From Saprospiraceae bacterium (lineage in GTDB: Bacteria > Bacteroidota > Bacteroidia > Chitinophagales > Saprospiraceae), in NCBI GenBank assembly GCA_026986005.1, contig JALSPK010000116.1, positions 1 to 37,594 on the forward strand: a stretch of 37,594 bases of DNA, in the 5' to 3' direction. Under the pieces are notes generated by a model that did no database searches, was not told where the DNA came from, and worked only from the letters and a program-made list of their open reading frames with translations. Below are positions 33,536-37,594 of this stretch, piece by piece. The position numbers and the translations under genes were made by a program. Each line of letters opens with the position of its first letter. Position 1 is the first letter of the stretch.

Positions 33536-35062
33536 CTATAATTGTTTAGTAATTTCCAAAAGCTCTTCAATATACTTTCTAGAATTTGACAACCTTGGTA
33601 CTTTATTTTGCCCTCCTAATTTTCCTTTAGATTTCATCCAATTGTAAAATGTTCCTCTAGGTAATGGAGTAATAATTAGTTCGCGGAGAGCTAAGCTATT
33701 GTATCTTTTAGCCTCGTAATCTGAATTAACACTTTGTAAAGCTAAGTCTAAATCTTTTTTAAATAGATCTAAATCTTTTGGTTTACGCACAAACTCAATC
33801 AACCATTGATGTCCACCTTTGGTATTGTCTTCCATAAATATTGGCCCTACGGTATACTCTTGGATAGCTACATTGTGTTTGTCTTGAACTTTACTTAAAG
33901 CTTTGTCTGTGTTGGATACCATTACTTCTTCTCCAAAAACGTTTATAAAATGCTTAGTTCTGCCCGTTATTTTGATTTTATATGGTGAGATTGAAGTAAA
34001 TTCAATAGTATCGCCTACAATATATCTCCACAATCCTGAATTAGTACTTATAATCAATACGTAATTCTTGTTAAGCTGGACGTCTTTTAATGGAATTACA
34101 TCCGGATTGTCGCTACCGTATTGCTCAAAAGGCATAAATTCGTAAAAAACTTGACTATCCAATAATAAAAGCATATCATTATTTCCTGAATCAAATTCAT
34201 TTTGAACTGCAAAATAACCTTCAGATGAATTATAGACATTGACATAAAGAAAGTCCTTCTTTGGTATTAGTTCTTCAAATTGCTTTTTGTAAGGAGAAAA
34301 ATTCACTCCTCCATGCATGAATGCTTCAAGATTGGGCCAAACTTCAGTAAGATTGGACTTGCCGGTTTGTCTTAAGACTTCTTTGAAAAATACCAATAAC
34401 CAAGAAGGGACACCACCAAATATAGCAACATTTTCTTTACGTGCTACTTCTGCCATTAACGGTATTTTTTTGTTCCAGTCAGCCATTATTGCTATTTCCT
34501 TGTCCGGAGTGTGAAAAGGTCTGCCTATCAGAGGCATTTTATCCATCATCAAAGCTGAAATATCACCTATTTTTACACTTGTGTTTTCTTCATATGCCTT
34601 CAGGCTTCCTCCCATCACCAGATTTTTTGATGCAAACAACCTTGAATCCGGATTGTGTTTATACAATATTGATACTGCATCCCATGCTCCTTTTATGTGA
34701 CACTCTTTTAGATTTTCAAGTGAGACCGGTATGAATTTGCTTTTGTCTTCTGTTGTTCCTGAGGATTTTGAAAACATGTTAATTTCACTCGCCCATAATA
34801 CATTTTCCTCTCCTTTCATCATACGATGAATATAAGGTTTTAGGTCATCATACTTTGATATAGGAACATTTTTATTGAAATCTTCATATGATTTAATCTT
34901 ATCATAACGGTATTTCAGACCCCATTTGGTGTATTGTGCATTATATATCAATTGTCTAAATATCTCCTCTTGTGTTTCAAAAGGATATTGTATAAAACGA
35001 TTTATTTTTTTATACCGTAGCTTTAAATATTTTGCTATTATTTTATTAAATATTTCGCGCAC
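33536..35062 (-). CDS. GH3 (auxin-responsive promoter) family protein, probable acyl-adenylating ligase
   Basis: This 508-residue member of the GH3 family belongs to the acyl-adenylate superfamily. The start is GTG at 35062 (M/VREIFNKIIAKYL); no ATG nearby fits the family N-terminus, which begins right there. The nucleotide motifs are SKSSGTTEDKSKFIPVS (about 97-113), VYNSSEGYFAVQ and LWRYIVGDTIEF, corresponding to the SSGTT, Y(A/N)SSE and YxVGD motifs of plant GH3 acyl-amido synthetases. It should activate a carboxylic acid with ATP; the acid and the amine acceptor are unknown in bacteria. It is transcribed toward the conserved hypothetical gene. A complete MITE lies just upstream of its start and may have replaced its promoter region. 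Confidence 0.9.
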   Translation of the reverse strand: MREIFNKIIAKYLKLRYKKINRFIQYPFETQEEIFRQLIYNAQYTKWGLKYRYDKIKSYEDFNKNVPISKYDDLKPYIHRMMKGEENVLWASEINMFSKSSGTTEDKSKFIPVSLENLKECHIKGAWDAVSILYKHNPDSRLFASKNLVMGGSLKAYEENTSVKIGDISALMMDKMPLIGRPFHTPDKEIAIMADWNKKIPLMAEVARKENVAIFGGVPSWLLVFFKEVLRQTGKSNLTEVWPNLEAFMHGGVNFSPYKKQFEELIPKKDFLYVNVYNSSEGYFAVQNEFDSGNNDMLLLLDSQVFYEFMPFEQYGSDNPDVIPLKDVQLNKNYVLIISTNSGLWRYIVGDTIEFTSISPYKIKITGRTKHFINVFGEEVMVSNTDKALSKVQDKHNVAIQEYTVGPIFMEDNTKGGHQWLIEFVRKPKDLDLFKKDLDLALQSVNSDYEAKRYNSLALRELIITPLPRGTFYNWMKSKGKLGGQNKVPRLSNSRKYIEELLEITKQL

Positions 35063-35099
35063 TTAATTTACCAATCTTGTTATTAAATCTATGTCTAAT

Positions 35100-35320
35100 T
35101 TAGTATCTGTCTATAAAATCATTAAAATATAAAATAATCTTTTTGCGATATTATGTAACTACGCAGATAGAATAATTTTGGCTGAAAAACAATCTAAATG
35201 TGTAGTTACTAACTTTATTCAAATTACTGATGGTAAGGCATCACTAATTCTCATAAAGACAAAAATCACATCAAAAATCTTTATTTTTCAAAAATCAAAC
35301 ACTTTATCGACAGACACTAA
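35100..35320 (-). mobile_element. MITE, complete long copy (about 221 bp)
   Basis: Ends are tagtatctgtctataaaat on the left and the complement of tagtgtctgtcgataaagt on the right, so it lies inverted relative to the copy at 28060. It has the same hairpin and ends, plus an internal palindrome at 35155-35209 that the short copy lacks. Flanks are AATT-rich (35097-35100 and 35320-35323). It fills most of the 465-base gap between the divergent GH3-family and U32 genes; I see no gene in the remainder (35321-35527). Confidence 0.8.
35155..35209. repeat. Internal palindrome of the long MITE
   Basis: Arms gtaactacgcagataga (35155-35171) and tctaaatgtgtagttac (35193-35209) pair at about 14 of 17 positions around 21 bases. 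The fragment at 997-1015 carries one arm, and the short copy at 28060 has neither. Confidence 0.7.
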
Positions 35321-35527
35321 TTCGTAAAAAACCAAAAAGGGTCTATATGATTTTTATAATGTCAAAAGTACATTATTATTTCTAAAAAACAACATAATTA
35401 ATCTATTTTTAAACTACAAGTATAATATTTGTGTTATGCTAATATTGTTATGATTTTAGTCTAAGCAGATTCTCAAAAGTTAATCGGTTAGTTATTAAAT
35501 AATAAAATATAATTAATTAAAATATAA

Positions 35528-36772
35528 ATGGATAATAGTAAAAAAATAGAACTAATGGCTCCAGCCGGAAATTTTGAAGCGTTGCGTGCAGCTATTGATA
35601 ATGGAGCAGATTCTATTTATTTTGGAATAGAGCAAATGAATATGAGAGCAAATTCTTCTAGAAATTTTCAACTGGAGGAATTGAAGCAAATTGCAGATAT
35701 TTGTCACAATGAAGAGGTAAAAGCATACATGACTTTAAATACGATAGTATATGATCATGACTTGAAATTGGTGAAAAGCTTAGTTGATGAAGCTAAACAT
35801 GCAGGAATTGATGCCATTATTGCAATGGATCAAGGTGTCATAAACTATGCGAGAAAAGTAGGTGTCTCTGTACATATTTCTACTCAATTGAGTATTACTA
35901 ATGTGGAAACTCTTGAATTTTATGCTCAATTTGCAGATGTTATGGTTCTAGCAAGAGAATTAAGTATGAGGCAAATTAAACATATTTGTAGTGAAATAGT
36001 GCGTAAGGATATCAGAGGTCCTTTAGGAAATTTAATAAAAATAGAGGTTTTTGCTCATGGAGCGTTATGTATGGCTGTTTCGGGAAAGTGTCACATGAGT
36101 CTTCATACGATGAATTCATCTGCCAATAGGGGTGCCTGTCTTCAAAATTGTAGAAGAAAATATAAAGTAATCGATCTCGAAGACGGACACGAAATGGTTA
36201 TTGATAATGAATATATCATGTCCCCAAAGGATTTGGCAACAATTGACTTTCTGAATAAATTGGCAGATACCGGTATAGATATTATTAAACTGGAAGGAAG
36301 AGCTAGGTCTCCGGAATATGTGGCAAGGGTAACAAAAGTTTATAGAGAGGCGCTTGATTCCGTATTTGACAACACTTTCAGTCAAGATAAAGTGGGCAAA
36401 TGGTATGAAAGGTTGGAGACCGTTTACAACCGGGGTTTTTGGGGTGGATATTACCTTGGAAAGGAGCTGTTGGGAGAGTGGACAAATAAATCCGGTTCGA
36501 GTGCTACAGAAACAAAAGTATATTTAGGGAAAGGTATTCACTATTATCCAAAAGCACAAATAGGACATTTTAAAATTGATAGTCAATCCTTGAAAGAGGG
36601 AGATAAAATATTGATTACAGGTCCCAACACCGGTGTTGTAGAGGCTACTGTCGGTAAAATAATGGTAGATGACGTGTTTGTTGAAGAAGCGAAAAAAGGA
36701 GATGAATGCACTTTTCATCTTGATAAAAAAATCAGAAAATCAGATAAATTATTTAAAATTATCCCTGCGTAA
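35528..36772 (+). CDS. trhP: U32 family protein, TrhP/YegQ-like tRNA hydroxylation factor
   Basis: A 414-residue U32 peptidase-family protein. ELMAPAGNFEALRAAIDNGADSIYFG at the N-terminus, STQLSITN and the Cys cluster CMAVSGKC (Cys181, Cys188) with ACLQNC (Cys204, Cys208) are the hallmarks. E. coli YegQ (TrhP) of this family is needed for 5-hydroxyuridine formation at tRNA position 34; RlhA and UbiU/V are sister branches using an iron-sulfur cluster held by such cysteines. The RGxC..NCR motif and length fit TrhP better than RlhA. The next gene is a ferredoxin that starts at the very next base after the stop, suggesting a dedicated electron donor. Specific substrate in this organism is inferred. 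Confidence 0.85.
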   Translation: MDNSKKIELMAPAGNFEALRAAIDNGADSIYFGIEQMNMRANSSRNFQLEELKQIADICHNEEVKAYMTLNTIVYDHDLKLVKSLVDEAKHAGIDAIIAMDQGVINYARKVGVSVHISTQLSITNVETLEFYAQFADVMVLARELSMRQIKHICSEIVRKDIRGPLGNLIKIEVFAHGALCMAVSGKCHMSLHTMNSSANRGACLQNCRRKYKVIDLEDGHEMVIDNEYIMSPKDLATIDFLNKLADTGIDIIKLEGRARSPEYVARVTKVYREALDSVFDNTFSQDKVGKWYERLETVYNRGFWGGYYLGKELLGEWTNKSGSSATETKVYLGKGIHYYPKAQIGHFKIDSQSLKEGDKILITGPNTGVVEATVGKIMVDDVFVEEAKKGDECTFHLDKKIRKSDKLFKIIPA

Positions 36773-37000
36773 ATGGTTGTTATTACACATCAAAGAGACA
36801 AATGCATTGGTTGCAACTACTGCGTAGAAGAAGCTCCTTACAGATGGGCTATGTCACACAAAGACGGTAAGAGTATATTGATAGGCAGTACAGATAAAAA
36901 AGGGTTTTTTACATTAAGGGTGTTTGATGATGAGTATGATGACAACCTTAGAGCAGCAGAATATTGTCCCGTAAATATAATACAGATCAAAAAAATATAA
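36773..37000 (+). CDS. Single-cluster [4Fe-4S] ferredoxin
   Basis: This 75-residue ferredoxin has four cluster ligands: Cys11, Cys14 and Cys17 in DKCIGCNYC and Cys65 in EYCPVNII. It carries one [4Fe-4S] cluster, as in Thermotoga-type ferredoxins, with the second cluster region replaced by an insertion (residues 22-60). Its ATG begins directly after the TAA of the U32 gene, with zero spacing, so translation is probably coupled. It probably supplies electrons to the U32 protein; a more general redox role is possible. Confidence 0.9.
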   Translation: MVVITHQRDKCIGCNYCVEEAPYRWAMSHKDGKSILIGSTDKKGFFTLRVFDDEYDDNLRAAEYCPVNIIQIKKI

Positions 37001-37225
37001 TTCCGTATATTATCCCAAATTAACCATATTTTATATTTATCCTGAATTCTTTATTCAACCACAAAGCCATTTTTCTGCAAATTTCAGAACAACTGACCCG
37101 TAAAAATAATAATTTTAATAACATCTTGAATATGAATTATATAAAAAATTCAATTGATTTCATAGTGTGAATTAGAGATGACCCAAAAATCATGAAATTT
37201 ACAAATAATTTTTTATCTTAACTGG

Positions 37226-37258
37226 TATACTTTTTATGATTATTTGTGGTATGATTTT
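37226..37258. repeat. Second iteron-like pair (tatacttttt / tatgatttt)
   Basis: ttaactggtatactttt matches the iteron region at 21001-21017, and the second unit is 24 bases further on, the same spacing. No gene adjoins it here. It lies in the 594-base gene-free tail 37001-37594, which also holds AT-rich simple repeats (attcataattcat, cattaagacattaagg), two copies of the palindrome aagccggctt (37300-37309 and near the window end) and the elements listed below. Confidence 0.45.
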
Positions 37259-37482
37259 AATGAATAGTAACAAATTAACAAATGAAGTGAAGCAATATTA
37301 AGCCGGCTTTTTAACTCATAATTCATAATTCATCATTAAATCCTTTTATCTTTTTCCTTTTGTCTTCTGATATTTTAAACCATTAAGACATTAAGGAACA
37401 TTAAGTTGTATTCGATGTAGTTAATTCATTATTCATCATCCTTTTGTCTTTCATTTTCACTGTTTGTTTTATCACCTCTTTT

Positions 37483-37524
37483 ACCAGGCACTTACGTATC
37501 GGCAAGTTCCGCTGGTTTTTTTTT
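37483..37524 (+). terminator. Terminator-like hairpin with T run
   Basis: accag (37483-37487) pairs with ctggt (37512-37516), and inside it actt pairs with aagt. Nine T follow directly. The nearest upstream gene on this strand ends 480 bases earlier, so it may end a long 3' tail or an unseen small RNA. Confidence 0.45.
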
Positions 37525-37544
37525 GTTTCAAATAAATTTGAAAC
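37525..37544. repeat. REP-like 20-bp palindrome
   Basis: gtttcaaat/atttgaaac arms around aa, the same palindrome as 825-844. Confidence 0.65.
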
Positions 37545-37555
37545 GCCTTCCAGGA

Positions 37556-37586
37556 CTTGAAAGCATGCGATAGCATGACTTCAAAG
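37556..37586. repeat. Hairpin with GCGATAGC apex near the window end
   Basis: The core catgc-gata-gcatg (37564-37577) is a perfect 5-bp stem with a GATA tetraloop, flanked by ttgaaag and cttcaa arms. It shares the GCGATAGC apex with the hairpin at 19738-19787. Confidence 0.55.
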
Positions 37587-37594
37587 CCGGCTTT

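Noticed and set aside
36773-37000. Two-cluster ferredoxin
   Set aside because: Only four cysteines are present, all accounted for by a single [4Fe-4S] cluster.

Overview
The window is AT-rich DNA from a Bacteroidota bacterium. The evidence is four predicted secreted proteins with type IX secretion (T9SS) sorting ends: two type B (gliding-motility C-terminal) domains ending in SGDITVxR and two type A ends. In addition, several promoters fit the Bacteroidota TAnnTTTG -7 box, and there is a GH3-family enzyme and an LPS core set of the kind found in this phylum. The order cannot be fixed from the sequence. Nothing marks a plasmid or phage.

Layout. 1-1082: 3' part of an Rpn-type nuclease gene with a tandem-repeat tail, a palindromic hairpin, a decayed MITE and a terminator. 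1083-3632 (-): a secreted Omp28-like/lamin-tail protein. 3827-10363 (+): recC and recB, the nuclease/helicase pair of a RecBCD enzyme, with no recD beside them. 10393-14609 (-): two tandem paralogous T9SS type B proteins. 14699-18239 (-): a tight operon of an outer-membrane barrel protein, Kdo transferase (waaA), heptose-7-phosphate kinase (rfaE1) and sedoheptulose-7-phosphate isomerase (gmhA), which makes the inner core of LPS.

18240-22935 looks like accessory DNA. It holds gene remnants, strong hairpins, a small ABM-fold protein, a GNAT acetyltransferase, an unrecognised protein with two apparent PD-(D/E)XK nuclease-like halves behind three 10-bp iterons, and a Fic protein behind alternating operator-like half-sites.

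22936-29068 (+): a TetR regulator followed by a CPA-type antiporter, NhaA, a second Fic protein and an AI-2E-family membrane protein, then (after a MITE) an MscS channel. This reads as a sodium/osmotic stress operon with an embedded protein-modifying (probably AMPylating) enzyme. 29540-31080 (+): a BlaI/BlaR1-type repressor and membrane-protease pair with no recognisable beta-lactam sensor domain. 31163-35062 (-): a secreted SGNH-like/Ig protein, a conserved hypothetical and a GH3-family enzyme. 35528-37000 (+): a U32 (TrhP/YegQ-like) tRNA hydroxylation protein directly abutting a [4Fe-4S] ferredoxin. The last ~590 bases carry only repeats and a terminator-like hairpin.

A MITE family with ends close to TAGTGTCTGTCTATAAA occurs as two complete copies (28060-28223, 35100-35320), one internal fragment (930-1025) and two solo ends (31114-31135, 18449-18467). 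One copy supplies the stop codon of the AI-2E-family gene. The strongest candidates for new biology are the duplicated PD-(D/E)XK protein with its iterons, the Fic gene inside the antiporter operon, the Fic gene with alternating half-sites, and the U32-ferredoxin pair.
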